A stretch of 64,000 bases of DNA from the NCBI GenBank assembly GCA_002733205.1, contig NVUW01000002.1, positions 496,001 to 560,000 on the forward strand. The letters are read 5' to 3'. The position numbers and the translations under genes are program-made. Shown piece by piece: positions 17,837-26,627 of the stretch (positions within the stretch are counted from its first letter, which is position 1; each line of letters begins with the position of its first letter). This stretch comes from Thalassobium sp. GTDB lineage: Bacteria > Pseudomonadota > Gammaproteobacteria > Pseudomonadales > Oceanobacteraceae. A model generated the notes under the pieces. The model searched no databases and had not been told where the DNA came from. It saw only the letters and a list, made by a program, of their open reading frames with translations.

Positions 17837-18655
17837 TCAGTGCTGGCTGGGTTCTCGCTGCGGCTGAGCGGCTGACAAACACTGCAGCAGTTCAGCGGGA
17901 GCGGTTTTCTGGCTCTGGCCGAGCTGATGGTACAGCTGGCGGTAGAGGTCTTCCGGCGGGCGATAGTAGGCAAGATCGGCCTGAATGTCGATCTGACTGA
18001 GGTCATTTTGCCAGTTCTGGCGCAGTATCCGGGTCTGTTCAAGCCGCCATTCGGCCCAGGCGCTGCGGGTTGGGCCGGTTGCGTCGGGGCGAGTGAGCAG
18101 GGCGAGGCTGTCTGGAAGGCTATAAAGAGCGGCCCAGGCATGTGCCGGTTGTAGCGCTGACGCAGGTAGCAACGCTTGAGTCAGCCACAATGCGCCCGCC
18201 AGATGTTCTGCGATACAGGTCGGCAGTGGCCCGCCAGCAGGTTTCAGCGGCTGCAGGTTCAGGGTACGAATAACATAGGCGGCCATGGTTTTCTGGCTGA
18301 GTTCATCCCATGGACCGGCAATCAGCAGCACAGCCTGGCTTCCTTTCAGGCTGCCGGGCAATTGTTGTTTCAGGTGGTCGGGCCAGTCAGTTGCAGGCAG
18401 TTTCAGTGTGTATAAAGCGCTCGCGCTGCGCAGCGCCAGATGACCGCCATTGATATCCCCCGCCCTACGCAGATACACCGCGATGCCTTCCAGGCTCTGC
18501 CAGTAACGCCAGCCAGCGTCAGCCAGTAATGGTTGTGTCAGAGCGGGCAGCGGTTGCTCCTCTTCATCTTTGAATCCCAGATGGATCCAGCTGATCAGCA
18601 GCAGGCAGACAATAATCAGAACGCTGAGAGTGGTACGGCTGAATCCGTGCAGCAT
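17837..18655 (-). CDS. Single-pass membrane protein of unknown function (possible degenerate M16-like)
   Basis: The 272-residue product has one N-terminal membrane segment (about 10-26, SVLIIVCLLLISW) and a large, probably periplasmic, remainder. It sits exactly where Pseudomonas has two M16-type peptidase genes between rsmD and ftsY. Two stretches are loosely M16-like: an N-terminal strand pair around GIAVYLRRAG, and AVLLIAGPWDELSQKTMAAY, which recalls the conserved strand-plus-helix of M16 domains. No HxxEH zinc motif is present. I treat that link as speculative. Start 18655 is chosen for its position before the membrane segment; 18697 is an alternative. It probably shares a transcript with rsmD. 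Confidence 0.65.
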   Translation of the reverse strand: MLHGFSRTTLSVLIIVCLLLISWIHLGFKDEEEQPLPALTQPLLADAGWRYWQSLEGIAVYLRRAGDINGGHLALRSASALYTLKLPATDWPDHLKQQLPGSLKGSQAVLLIAGPWDELSQKTMAAYVIRTLNLQPLKPAGGPLPTCIAEHLAGALWLTQALLPASALQPAHAWAALYSLPDSLALLTRPDATGPTRSAWAEWRLEQTRILRQNWQNDLSQIDIQADLAYYRPPEDLYRQLYHQLGQSQKTAPAELLQCLSAAQPQREPSQH

Positions 18656-18909
18656 AGGACGGTCATCTCTGTTTCGACGGGGTAATCCGGGACGCATGAC
18701 GGCGTGCCAACATGCCCTGAATGCGTGGTGAAATTTATCCACCAACGATAACATCCGGCGGAATGATGGTAGGATAGCGCCCTGACGCCGGGTGCGGAAA
18801 TAAAGCGATGGGCTTTGGCCCGATTGCACCGTTTCGCAAACCCCCGCAGCATTCTGCAACACGGCGCCTGACGAACATCCATTATTGTCCCTGATGTCTG
18901 AGTACCCCG

Positions 18910-20178
18910 ATGTTTGATTTTTTTAAGCGCAAAAAAAACACCCCTGACGCTGCCAAAGAAACCCCGGCGGCGGAATCCGAATCTCCAGAACAAACCCTGC
19001 CTGACAGTGGCGAAGCCGTTGCTGAAGACGGAGCGGTTAACGCAGACGCTGTTACTGCGGAGGCTGTCGTTGACGTTGAAGCCGTTGCTGAGGCTGACGT
19101 CATCGCTGAGCCCGAATCAGAGCCAGAACCCGAACAACCCGTCGCAGAAGACGTTGTTCCGCTGGCAGAGCAGAACCTGTCGGCCGCACCTGTTCAGGCC
19201 CAGACCCAGGACAAGCCGCTGGATAATCAGGGTACGAAAAAGCCCGGCTTCTTCAGCCGTATCCGTCAGGGCCTGAGCAAAACCCGCAGCGGTCTGAGCG
19301 ACGGCCTGGCGAATCTGCTGTTGGGCAAAAAAGAAATTGATGACGATCTGCTGGAAGAGCTGGAAACCCAGCTGATTATGGCCGACGTCGGTGTGGAGGC
19401 GACCCAGGACATCATGAGTCGCCTGACCACACGTGTCAGCCGTAAAGAACTGAAAGACTCAGATGCGCTCTATAACGCCTTAATCGGTGAGCTGCAGGAT
19501 ACGCTGGGCGGTGTGCAGGCTCCGCTGGTGATCGACAGCAGCAAGAAGCCCTATGTGATTCTGATGGTTGGCATCAATGGCGTGGGTAAAACCACCACCA
19601 TCGGCAAGCTGGCCAAACAATTCCAGAATGATGGTAAGAGCGTCATGTTGGCGGCGGGTGATACCTTCCGTGCCGCCGCTGTCGAGCAGTTGCAGGTCTG
19701 GGGTGAGCGCAATAATGTGCCGGTGATTGCCCAGCATACCGGCGCTGATTCAGCCTCCGTGCTGTACGATGCGCTGGAAGCGGCCAAAGCCCGTAAAGTC
19801 GATGTTCTTATCGCCGATACCGCCGGTCGTCTGCACACCAAAGACAATCTGATGCAGGAACTGGAAAAAGTCGTACGGGTGATGAAAAAACTCGATGACA
19901 GCGCCCCGCACGAAGTGATGCTGGTGCTGGATGCCGGTACCGGTCAGAACGCGATCAATCAGGCGCGTCAGTTCCAGCAGTCGGTCGGTGTTACCGGTCT
20001 GACGCTGACCAAGCTGGATGGCACGGCCAAAGGCGGTATTATCTTTGCGCTGGCGCGTCATTTTGGTCTGCCGGTGCGTTATATCGGTGTGGGCGAAGGC
20101 ATCGATGATTTGCGTCCGTTTAATGCCGAAGAGTTCACCCGTGCATTGTTTCAGCGTGAGCAGAACGACAACGGCTGA
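18910..20178 (+). CDS. ftsY: Signal recognition particle receptor FtsY
   Basis: FtsY is the SRP receptor GTPase that delivers ribosomes to the Sec translocon. The 422-residue protein has an acidic, Ala/Glu-rich A domain (about 12-105), then the N domain and the G domain. GTPase motifs are GINGVGKTTT (221-230), DTFRAAA, DTAGRLHT (303-310) and TKLDGTAKGG. The N-terminal FDFFKRKK is the membrane-targeting amphipath seen in many FtsY proteins. It starts the ftsY-ftsE-ftsX-rpoH block. Confidence 0.97.
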   Translation: MFDFFKRKKNTPDAAKETPAAESESPEQTLPDSGEAVAEDGAVNADAVTAEAVVDVEAVAEADVIAEPESEPEPEQPVAEDVVPLAEQNLSAAPVQAQTQDKPLDNQGTKKPGFFSRIRQGLSKTRSGLSDGLANLLLGKKEIDDDLLEELETQLIMADVGVEATQDIMSRLTTRVSRKELKDSDALYNALIGELQDTLGGVQAPLVIDSSKKPYVILMVGINGVGKTTTIGKLAKQFQNDGKSVMLAAGDTFRAAAVEQLQVWGERNNVPVIAQHTGADSASVLYDALEAAKARKVDVLIADTAGRLHTKDNLMQELEKVVRVMKKLDDSAPHEVMLVLDAGTGQNAINQARQFQQSVGVTGLTLTKLDGTAKGGIIFALARHFGLPVRYIGVGEGIDDLRPFNAEEFTRALFQREQNDNG

Positions 20179-20226
20179 TGGCCGCGAACAGGTCCAGCCG
20201 AACAAACATAAAAACAGGAGCCGGAT

Positions 20227-20919
20227 ATGACCATGGTGCAGTTTGACCGGGTCGGTAAACGTTACCCCGGAGGCAAAGAAGCGCTCAGCGGCATTAACTT
20301 CGAGTTGGCCCGTGGCGAGTTTGCCTTTCTTACCGGGCACAGTGGTGCCGGCAAAAGTACGTTGCTGAAGCTGATGATGCTGATGGAGCGGCCTTCCCGT
20401 GGTCAGGTGTTTGTCGATGGTCAGAATCTTGGCCGCCTGCGTCCGGGTCAGATCCCTTATCTGCGCCGCAAAGTCGGCGTGGTGTTCCAGAACCACCAAC
20501 TGCTGTTCGACCGCAGCGTCTACGACAACGTCGCTCTCCCTCTGCAGATTGCCGGTTATACCCCGGCCGAAGCCGGACGCCGTGTGCGCGCTGCCCTCGA
20601 CTCGGTTGGCTTACTGGGTATGGAAAAACGCAATCCGATTGAGCTGTCCGGCGGTGAGCAACAACGGGTCGGTATCGCCCGTGCGGTGGTGAATAAACCC
20701 GCCCTGCTGCTGGCGGATGAGCCAACCGGTAACCTTGACCCAGAATTGTCGGCCGAGATTATGAACCTGTTTCTGCGCTTCCAGCAGGTGGGGGTAACTG
20801 TGCTGATCGCCAGTCACGATATCGCCCTGATTGAACGTATGGGTCATCGTCGTCTGATCCTGGATCATGGCCATCTGCACGACGGCCAGGTCCCGGCAGC
20901 CGGAGGTATTTATGGCTGA
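20227..20919 (+). CDS. ftsE: Cell-division ABC-type ATPase FtsE
   Basis: FtsE is the ATPase of the FtsEX complex, which links the divisome to periplasmic peptidoglycan hydrolases. The 230-residue protein shows Walker A GHSGAGKST, signature LSGGEQQRVGIARA, Walker B LLLADEPTGNLD and the H-loop SHD. GGAG lies 7 bases upstream of ATG 20227; a second ATG is at 20233. It overlaps ftsX by 8 bases and follows ftsY by 48 bases. Confidence 0.97.
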   Translation: MTMVQFDRVGKRYPGGKEALSGINFELARGEFAFLTGHSGAGKSTLLKLMMLMERPSRGQVFVDGQNLGRLRPGQIPYLRRKVGVVFQNHQLLFDRSVYDNVALPLQIAGYTPAEAGRRVRAALDSVGLLGMEKRNPIELSGGEQQRVGIARAVVNKPALLLADEPTGNLDPELSAEIMNLFLRFQQVGVTVLIASHDIALIERMGHRRLILDHGHLHDGQVPAAGGIYG

Positions 20920-21892
20920 GCCGAAGCATACGGTTAAAACTCAGGCCGGAGCGTCGTTACAGGAAATTGGCGTACGCAAACGGCTGAATGCCTGGGCAGC
21001 TAACCATCAGCTGGTGGCGGTCGAGACGCTGATGCGATTGCTGAGCAAACCCCTCAGCAGTCTGCTGACCTGGATGGTGATCGCCATCGCCCTGACCATG
21101 CCCGGCGCATTGTGGATGGCGCTGGATAATATGGAGCAGCTCAGTGGCCGCTTTCAGGCGTCGGGCCGCATCACGTTGTATCTCACCCCGAAAGCGACCG
21201 AGGAGCAGGGCCAGCAGCTCAGCGACCGCATTGCCGCCCTCGACAGTGTGGCCAATACCGAATTTATTGATGCCGATACTGCGCTGAATGATTTCCGCGA
21301 CAACAGTGGTTTGCAGGCCGCGCTGGATTTTCTGCCAGAAAATCCGCTGCCGGCGGTGATTCTGGTCGAGCCACCGCTGGGCATCGAACAAGCCGCATTA
21401 TTGCGTCTGATTGAGCAACTAAAATCCTATCAGCTGGTCGATAGTGTGCAGCTGGATATGGCCTGGGTGGAACGGCTGCAGGCGATGCTGGCATTGGCGG
21501 AACGCCTGATTGGCGTGCTTGGCGTGTTATTGGCGCTGGCCATTCTGCTGGTGGTCGGCAACACCATCCGCCTGGCGATTGCCGCACGGGTGGATGAGAT
21601 CCGCGTGGTAAAACTGGTCGGCGGTACCAACGCTTATGTTCGGCGGCCGTTTCTGTATACCGGTTTATGGTACGGCATGGTGGGTGGTTTACTGGCCTGG
21701 TTGCTGCTGATTTTATGCTGGGCGCTGCTGAACGGCCCGGTGGCGGATCTGGCGGAACTGTATGGCTCAGGCTTTGAACTGAAGCCGTTGTCTGCCGCCG
21801 CCGCGATGGTGCTGCTGTTGGCGGCTATGCTGTTAGGCTGGTTAGGGGCCTGGTGGTCGGTCAGTCGGCATTTGGATCATATTGAACCCTGA
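20912..21892 (+). CDS. ftsX: Cell-division permease-like protein FtsX
   Basis: FtsX is the membrane partner of FtsE. The 326-residue protein has a long cytoplasmic N-terminus, a first membrane segment (about 54-74), a periplasmic domain that contacts an amidase activator (75-205), and three C-terminal membrane segments with the conserved loop RVDEIRVVKLVGGTN. ATG 20912 is preceded by GGAGG and overlaps the last codons of ftsE, indicating coupled translation. Confidence 0.96.
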   Translation: MAEPKHTVKTQAGASLQEIGVRKRLNAWAANHQLVAVETLMRLLSKPLSSLLTWMVIAIALTMPGALWMALDNMEQLSGRFQASGRITLYLTPKATEEQGQQLSDRIAALDSVANTEFIDADTALNDFRDNSGLQAALDFLPENPLPAVILVEPPLGIEQAALLRLIEQLKSYQLVDSVQLDMAWVERLQAMLALAERLIGVLGVLLALAILLVVGNTIRLAIAARVDEIRVVKLVGGTNAYVRRPFLYTGLWYGMVGGLLAWLLLILCWALLNGPVADLAELYGSGFELKPLSAAAAMVLLLAAMLLGWLGAWWSVSRHLDHIEP

Positions 21893-21924
21893 TCGGGTTG
21901 TAATTGAATGTATTGTTCCGTAAA

Positions 21925-21952
21925 GGAACTCAATGGCGTATTGGCTGTCAGA
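21925..21952 (+). promoter_or_regulatory. Candidate sigma-E (RpoE/AlgU)-type promoter of rpoH
   Basis: GGAACT (21925-21930) and TCAGA (21948-21952) are 17 bases apart, matching the extracytoplasmic-stress consensus (GGAACTT, 15-17 bases, TCTGA/TCAAA). rpoH has a sigma-E promoter in E. coli and an AlgU promoter in P. aeruginosa. A weak sigma-70-like pair, TTGGCT (21941) and TAAACT (21965), also overlaps it. Confidence 0.6.
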
Positions 21953-22036
21953 CTTTGCAAGTGCTAAACTCAGTCGCCAAGATACTTCGCAGAGGCTGCA
22001 AAAAGCACCTCACAGAGGCATAAAGAGGAAGGTTAA

Positions 22037-22906
22037 ATGAACAAAGGTATGCAAGCCGTTAACGCTTTGTCCCCTGGTGCAAACCTGGAATCGTACATTG
22101 CCACGGTTAATGCGATTCCTGTGCTCACTCCGGAAGAAGAGAAGCAACTGGCGGAACAACTTCATTATCACGCCGATCTCGAAGCCGCGCGCCGTCTGGT
22201 TATGGCGCACATGCGTTTTGTTGTACACATCGCCCGCAGCTATTCCGGCTACGGGCTGAATCAGTCTGACCTGATTCAGGAAGGTAACGTTGGCCTGATG
22301 AAAGCGGTTAAACGCTTTAATCCGGAAGTCGGCGTACGTCTGGTGTCCTTTGCCGTGCATTGGATCAAGGCCGAGATTCACGAATTTATTCTGCGCAACT
22401 GGCGCATTGTTAAAGTGGCCACCACCAAGGCCCAGCGTAAGCTGTTCTTTAACCTGCGCAGCCAGAAAAAACGTCTGGGCTGGCTGAGCTTGGCGGAGGC
22501 AAAATCGATTGCCGAAGATCTGGGTGTGGAAACCAAAACCGTGTTTGAGATGGAAGGTCGTCTGAATGCCTACGATGCGGCCTTTGATGCTGGTGTCGAT
22601 GACGATGATGAAACGGCCTATCAGGCGCCTGCACATTATCTGGAAGATCACAGCACCGATCCGGCGCTGGTGGCCGAGTCCGATAACTTTGAGCAGGATT
22701 CCAGCGATCGTCTGCACATGGCTCTGGATCAGCTCGACGAGCGCAGCCGTGCGATTCTGCAGCAACGCTGGTTGAGTGATGAGAAAGCGACCCTGCATGA
22801 TCTGGCTGCTATCTATCAGGTGTCTGCTGAACGTATCCGCCAGTTGGAAAAGAACGCAATGAAAAAGCTGAAAGAAGCGATGGGCGGAGCGTTACTGCCA
22901 GCCTGA
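22037..22906 (+). CDS. rpoH: Heat-shock RNA polymerase sigma factor RpoH (sigma-32)
   Basis: RpoH directs transcription of chaperone and protease genes. The 289-residue protein has region 2.1-2.4 ([34 protein letters not shown], the RpoH box region [15 protein letters not shown]) and region 4.2 ([27 protein letters not shown]). GAGGAAGG lies 8 bases upstream of the ATG. It closes the ftsYEX-rpoH block and has its own upstream region of 144 bases with a sigma-E-type promoter. Confidence 0.97.
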   Translation: MNKGMQAVNALSPGANLESYIATVNAIPVLTPEEEKQLAEQLHYHADLEAARRLVMAHMRFVVHIARSYSGYGLNQSDLIQEGNVGLMKAVKRFNPEVGVRLVSFAVHWIKAEIHEFILRNWRIVKVATTKAQRKLFFNLRSQKKRLGWLSLAEAKSIAEDLGVETKTVFEMEGRLNAYDAAFDAGVDDDDETAYQAPAHYLEDHSTDPALVAESDNFEQDSSDRLHMALDQLDERSRAILQQRWLSDEKATLHDLAAIYQVSAERIRQLEKNAMKKLKEAMGGALLPA

Positions 22907-22926
22907 TCCTGCTTAAGCTTTGCATT

Positions 22927-22952
22927 AAAAACCGCCTTCGGGCGGTTTTTTT
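22927..22952 (+). terminator. Rho-independent terminator of rpoH
   Basis: ACCGCC and GGCGGT pair around a TTCG tetraloop, with A and T runs on the two sides. It lies 21 bases after the rpoH stop. Confidence 0.92.
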
Positions 22953-23001
22953 ATGCCCGCTGTCAGTGCCGGGTTCAGCGCAGTGTTTTTATTACGCGCA
23001 C

Positions 23002-23031
23002 AAAAAAGCCTCCGCAAGGGAGGCTTTTTAT
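23002..23031 (-). terminator. Rho-independent terminator of rho
   Basis: On the minus strand AAAAAGCCTCCC pairs with GGAGGCTTTTTT around TTGC, 17 bases after the rho stop codon. Confidence 0.9.
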
Positions 23032-23047
23032 TATGCCGTTGGCCGGT

Positions 23048-24316
23048 TTATTTACCCGGGCCACCACGCATAGAGTCGAAGAAGTCGTCATTGGTTTTCG
23101 TCTGACGCAGCTTATCGAGCAGGAACTCGATGGCCTGAACATCTTCCATTTCGGTCAGCAGGCGGCGCAGAATCCACAGACGCTGCAGCGACATTTCATC
23201 AAACATCATATCTTCACGGCGAGTGCCGGAACGACGGACATTGATGGCCGGATAGATACGCTTCTCGGCCACTTTACGGTCGAGGTGCAGTTCCTGGTTA
23301 CCGGTACCTTTAAATTCTTCGTAGATCACTTCGTCCATTTTCGAACCGGTATCAACCAGTGTCGTGGCGATAATGGTCAGCGAGCCACCTTCTTCGACAT
23401 TACGGGCAGCACCGAAGAAGCGCTTTGGTTTTTCCAGGGCGTTGGCGTCAACACCACCGGTCAGTACCTTGCCTGAGCTGGGTACCACGGTGTTGTATGC
23501 ACGCGCCAGACGGGTGATGGAGTCGAGCAGAATCACCACGTCGCGCTTGTGTTCAACCAGACGCTTGGCTTTTTCGATCACCATTTCGGCAACCTGAACG
23601 TGACGGGCCGGTGGTTCGTCGAAGGTGGATGCCACAACTTCGCCGCGTACCGAACGCTTCATTTCGGTTACTTCTTCCGGACGTTCGTCGATCAGCAGAA
23701 CAATCAGGTCGCATTCCGGATTATTACGGGTAATGGACTGAGCGATGGTCTGCAGCAACATGGTTTTACCGGCTTTCGGCGGTGCAACGATGAGGCCACG
23801 CTGGCCTTTGCCGATGGGGGCAACCAGGTCGAGTACGCGGGAGGATAAATCTTCGGTAGAGCCATTGCCCTGTTCGAGAACAAAGCGCTCTTGCGGGAAT
23901 AACGGGGTAAGGTTTTCGAACAGAACTTTGGATTTGGTGTTTTCCGGCTTGTCGCCGTTAATCTGGTTAACCTTCAGCAACGCGAAGTAGCGTTCGCCTT
24001 CCTTGGGTGGTCGGATTTTACCGGCAACCTCATCACCTTTACGCAGGTTGAAGCGACGAATCTGACTCGGTGATACATAGATATCGTCGGGGCCTGCAAG
24101 GTAGGAGCTGTTGGCGCTGCGCAGGAAGCCAAAACCATCCTGCAGAATTTCCAGTACACCATCACCGTAAATGTCTTCACCGCTTTTCGCGTGGTGTTTC
24201 AGGATGGAAAAGATAATGTCCTGTTTGCGGGTGCGGCTGACGTTCTCAAGATTCATCTCCTTGGCTAATTCGAGGAGCTGAGGAACGGACTTCAGTTTCA
24301 GATCAGAAAGATTCAT
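23048..24316 (-). CDS. rho: Transcription termination factor Rho
   Basis: Rho is the hexameric RNA helicase for factor-dependent termination. The 422-residue product starts [20 protein letters not shown] (N-terminal helical domain), then the RNA-binding cold-shock-like fold with [16 protein letters not shown], Walker A in [13 protein letters not shown]-loop RGGVDANAL-like segment [16 protein letters not shown] and the R-loop. The length is close to the 419 residues of E. coli Rho. The start at 24316 is the family start; the frame is open upstream. Its 180-base leader contains two inverted repeats (24376-24435), which may bear on autoregulation. Confidence 0.97.
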   Translation of the reverse strand: MNLSDLKLKSVPQLLELAKEMNLENVSRTRKQDIIFSILKHHAKSGEDIYGDGVLEILQDGFGFLRSANSSYLAGPDDIYVSPSQIRRFNLRKGDEVAGKIRPPKEGERYFALLKVNQINGDKPENTKSKVLFENLTPLFPQERFVLEQGNGSTEDLSSRVLDLVAPIGKGQRGLIVAPPKAGKTMLLQTIAQSITRNNPECDLIVLLIDERPEEVTEMKRSVRGEVVASTFDEPPARHVQVAEMVIEKAKRLVEHKRDVVILLDSITRLARAYNTVVPSSGKVLTGGVDANALEKPKRFFGAARNVEEGGSLTIIATTLVDTGSKMDEVIYEEFKGTGNQELHLDRKVAEKRIYPAINVRRSGTRREDMMFDEMSLQRLWILRRLLTEMEDVQAIEFLLDKLRQTKTNDDFFDSMRGGPGK

Positions 24317-24375
24317 AAAGGGCTGGTGTTTATTGCAGTTATTGAAGGTTTTTTGATGATTCATCAAGAGAGGAA

Positions 24376-24435
24376 TGCATGGGGGAGCCCCGTGCATCAA
24401 CAGACTATAGACACATTGTTTTTGGGTGTCTATAG
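24376..24435. promoter_or_regulatory. Two inverted repeats in the rho leader region
   Basis: TGCATGGGG (24376-24384) and CCCCGTGCA (24388-24396) form a stem with one wobble pair. CTATAGACAC (24405-24414) and GTGTCTATAG (24426-24435) form a perfect 10-base stem around an 11-base T-rich loop. Both lie between the trxA terminator and the rho start. Rho is autoregulated in other bacteria through its leader; a role here is inference. Confidence 0.55.
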
Positions 24436-24459
24436 AAAAAGGCGCCGTAGCGCCTTTTT
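24436..24459 (-). terminator. Rho-independent terminator of trxA (palindromic)
   Basis: AAAAAGGCGC and GCGCCTTTTT pair around CGTA, 36 bases past the trxA stop on the minus strand. It separates trxA from the rho leader. Confidence 0.9.
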
Positions 24460-24494
24460 ATAAACAAGCCGTTGTCAGGGTCGACAGCGGCTTA

Positions 24495-24821
24495 TTAAAG
24501 AGCTTGTTCAATAAAGGCAGCCAGTTCAGATTTGCTCATGGCGCCAATCTTGGTTGCTTCCGCCTGACCGTTTTTGAACAGGATCAGGGTTGGGATAGAG
24601 CGGATACCAAACTTAGGCGCAGTGGCTTCGTTCTGGTCGATGTTCAGTTTGGCGATTTTCAGTTTGCCGGCATATTCCTCGGCAATCTCTTCCAGCACCG
24701 GCGCAATCATTTTGCACGGACCACACCATTCAGCCCAGAAATCAACCAGTACAGGTACGTCAGAGCCCAGTACATCGGCATCAAAGGAGTCGTCGGTTAC
24801 GGTCAGGATGTTGTCGCTCAT
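24495..24821 (-). CDS. trxA: Thioredoxin 1
   Basis: TrxA is the general cytoplasmic protein-disulfide reductase. The 108-residue protein carries the active site WAEWCGPCK (Cys33-type pair), the conserved cis-Pro in RSIPTLILF, and KLNIDQN. It lies upstream of rho on the same strand, as in Pseudomonas and E. coli, but the hairpin between them suggests separate control. Divergent from ppx. Confidence 0.98.
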   Translation of the reverse strand: MSDNILTVTDDSFDADVLGSDVPVLVDFWAEWCGPCKMIAPVLEEIAEEYAGKLKIAKLNIDQNEATAPKFGIRSIPTLILFKNGQAEATKIGAMSKSELAAFIEQAL

Positions 24822-25048
24822 GTGTTTCCCCTGTGGAATTTAAGTTTCGCAGCTCCGCATTGTACGCCGGCTTTGTCTGGAATCAATTACCGATTCTCTG
24901 CTGGACGTAGGATGTTGCTGACTGCATATTCAATCTTATTCTCTAAATGGGGTCGGCAAGCGCGCTTTTAAAGTGCCTGTCCGGCAGAGCAGAAAGCCCA
25001 TCCGGCGTTATGCGCCGTGATCGGGAATCAGCATTCAGGAAAGTAGTT

Positions 25049-26551
25049 ATGACGGAAAACACTGGCGCGATGACCGATCTGATCGCTGCGGTGGACCTGG
25101 GTTCCAACAGTTTTCATATGGTAATTGCGCAGGAATTTCAGGGCGAAATCCGCACCCTTGAGCGTCGTGGTCAGAAGGTTCAGCTGGCGGCAGGTCTTGA
25201 TGAACGTGGCATTCTGTCAGAAGAAGCACAACAACGCGGACTCGAGTGTCTGCGAGAGTTTGCGCAGTTTATGCAGGGTATGGAACCTAAGCGTGTCAGC
25301 GTATTGGCCACCAATGCTCTGCGTGCGGCGCGTAACCGTCAGCAGTTTATTGAGCGCGCTGAAGAGATTCTCGGTTATCCGATTGAAGTCATCGCCGGGC
25401 GCGAAGAAGCCCGTCTTATTTATCTCGGTGTAGCACACACGCTGGCCGACGATGCTGGTCGCCGTTTGGTGGTGGATATCGGTGGTGGCAGCACCGAATT
25501 TATTATTGGTGAACGCTTTGAACCCAAGGCGCTGGAAAGCCTGCATATGGGCTGCGTTTCCTATACGAAACAGTTTTTCCCGGATGGCGTGATAACCGAA
25601 GCGCGTTTTAACGATGCCGTTGATGCCGCGCGTCAGGAACTGCTGAACATCGAAACTCACTACAAACAGCTGGGCTGGCACAGCGCGGTGGGCTCTTCCG
25701 GTACCATCCGTGCGGCGGAGCAGGCGCTGGTGGAAAATGGCTGGGAGGCCGAAGGCATTACCCTCAGCGGACTAAAAAAACTGCGCAAACATATGTTGCA
25801 GTTTGCCACCACCGACGATGTCAGCCTGCCCGGTGTGAAGCCGGAACGGCGTCAGGTATTTATTGGTGGTTTGGCCATTTTGCAGGCGGTGTTCGATACC
25901 TTTGGTCTGGAACGCATGATGTATTCCGACGGCGCGTTGCGTGAAGGAGCGCTGTGGGATCTTGTCGGCCGTTCGACCCACGAGAATGTGCGTGAACGTA
26001 CCGTGCAAGCCATGGCGGAGCGCTTTTATGTGGATGCTGCCCAGGCACAGCGGGTTAAAGACATGGCGCGGGCGCTGTTTGCTCAGGTTCAGCAAGACTG
26101 GAAACTGGATAACGGCTGGGGTTACTGGCTCGACTGGGCGTCGCAGCTGCACGAAATCGGTCTGAGTATTGCCCACAGTGGTTTTCATAAACACGGCGCT
26201 TACTTATTACAGCATGCTGATTTATTAGGGTTCACCCGTCAGGGACAGGCTAAGCTGGCGGCCATGGTACGCAGCCACCGGCGTAAATTTCTGCCGGAGT
26301 ATTTCTCTGACATTACGCCCGGCAGCCGTACAGCGATGATTCAGATCACGCGCTTATTACGTTTGGCGGTGGTGCTCAATCACAGTCGGGGTGCTCATCC
26401 GGTGCCTTGTCCGCAACTGAGCAGCGATGGTGAGCGTCTGCAATTAACCTTGCCGGAAGGATGGCTGACCGAGCATCCGCTGACCGCCCGCGATCTGGCG
26501 GCCGAAGTCAGTCAGCAGAAAGGTGCAGGTTTCAGCCTCGAAATAGCCTGA
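25049..26551 (+). CDS. ppx: Exopolyphosphatase
   Basis: Ppx releases phosphate from the ends of polyphosphate chains; GppA-type relatives act on pppGpp. The 500-residue protein has the actin-like ATPase fold: AAVDLGSNSFHMV (phosphate 1), VVDIGGGSTEFIIG (phosphate 2), SVLATNALRAARN and GSSGTIRA. The C-terminal third is the HD-like domain (LHEIGLSIAHSGFHKHGAYLL). The ATG at 25049 follows AGGAAAG. In Pseudomonas ppx and ppk are convergent neighbours; here about 10 kb separates them. Confidence 0.96.
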   Translation: MTENTGAMTDLIAAVDLGSNSFHMVIAQEFQGEIRTLERRGQKVQLAAGLDERGILSEEAQQRGLECLREFAQFMQGMEPKRVSVLATNALRAARNRQQFIERAEEILGYPIEVIAGREEARLIYLGVAHTLADDAGRRLVVDIGGGSTEFIIGERFEPKALESLHMGCVSYTKQFFPDGVITEARFNDAVDAARQELLNIETHYKQLGWHSAVGSSGTIRAAEQALVENGWEAEGITLSGLKKLRKHMLQFATTDDVSLPGVKPERRQVFIGGLAILQAVFDTFGLERMMYSDGALREGALWDLVGRSTHENVRERTVQAMAERFYVDAAQAQRVKDMARALFAQVQQDWKLDNGWGYWLDWASQLHEIGLSIAHSGFHKHGAYLLQHADLLGFTRQGQAKLAAMVRSHRRKFLPEYFSDITPGSRTAMIQITRLLRLAVVLNHSRGAHPVPCPQLSSDGERLQLTLPEGWLTEHPLTARDLAAEVSQQKGAGFSLEIA

Positions 26552-26627
26552 GACTTGCGTCACCCGCCATGGTCATTCATCATCGCGGCCATTGTCATTC
26601 GGCGACAAGATCACGGAGGATGAGCCA

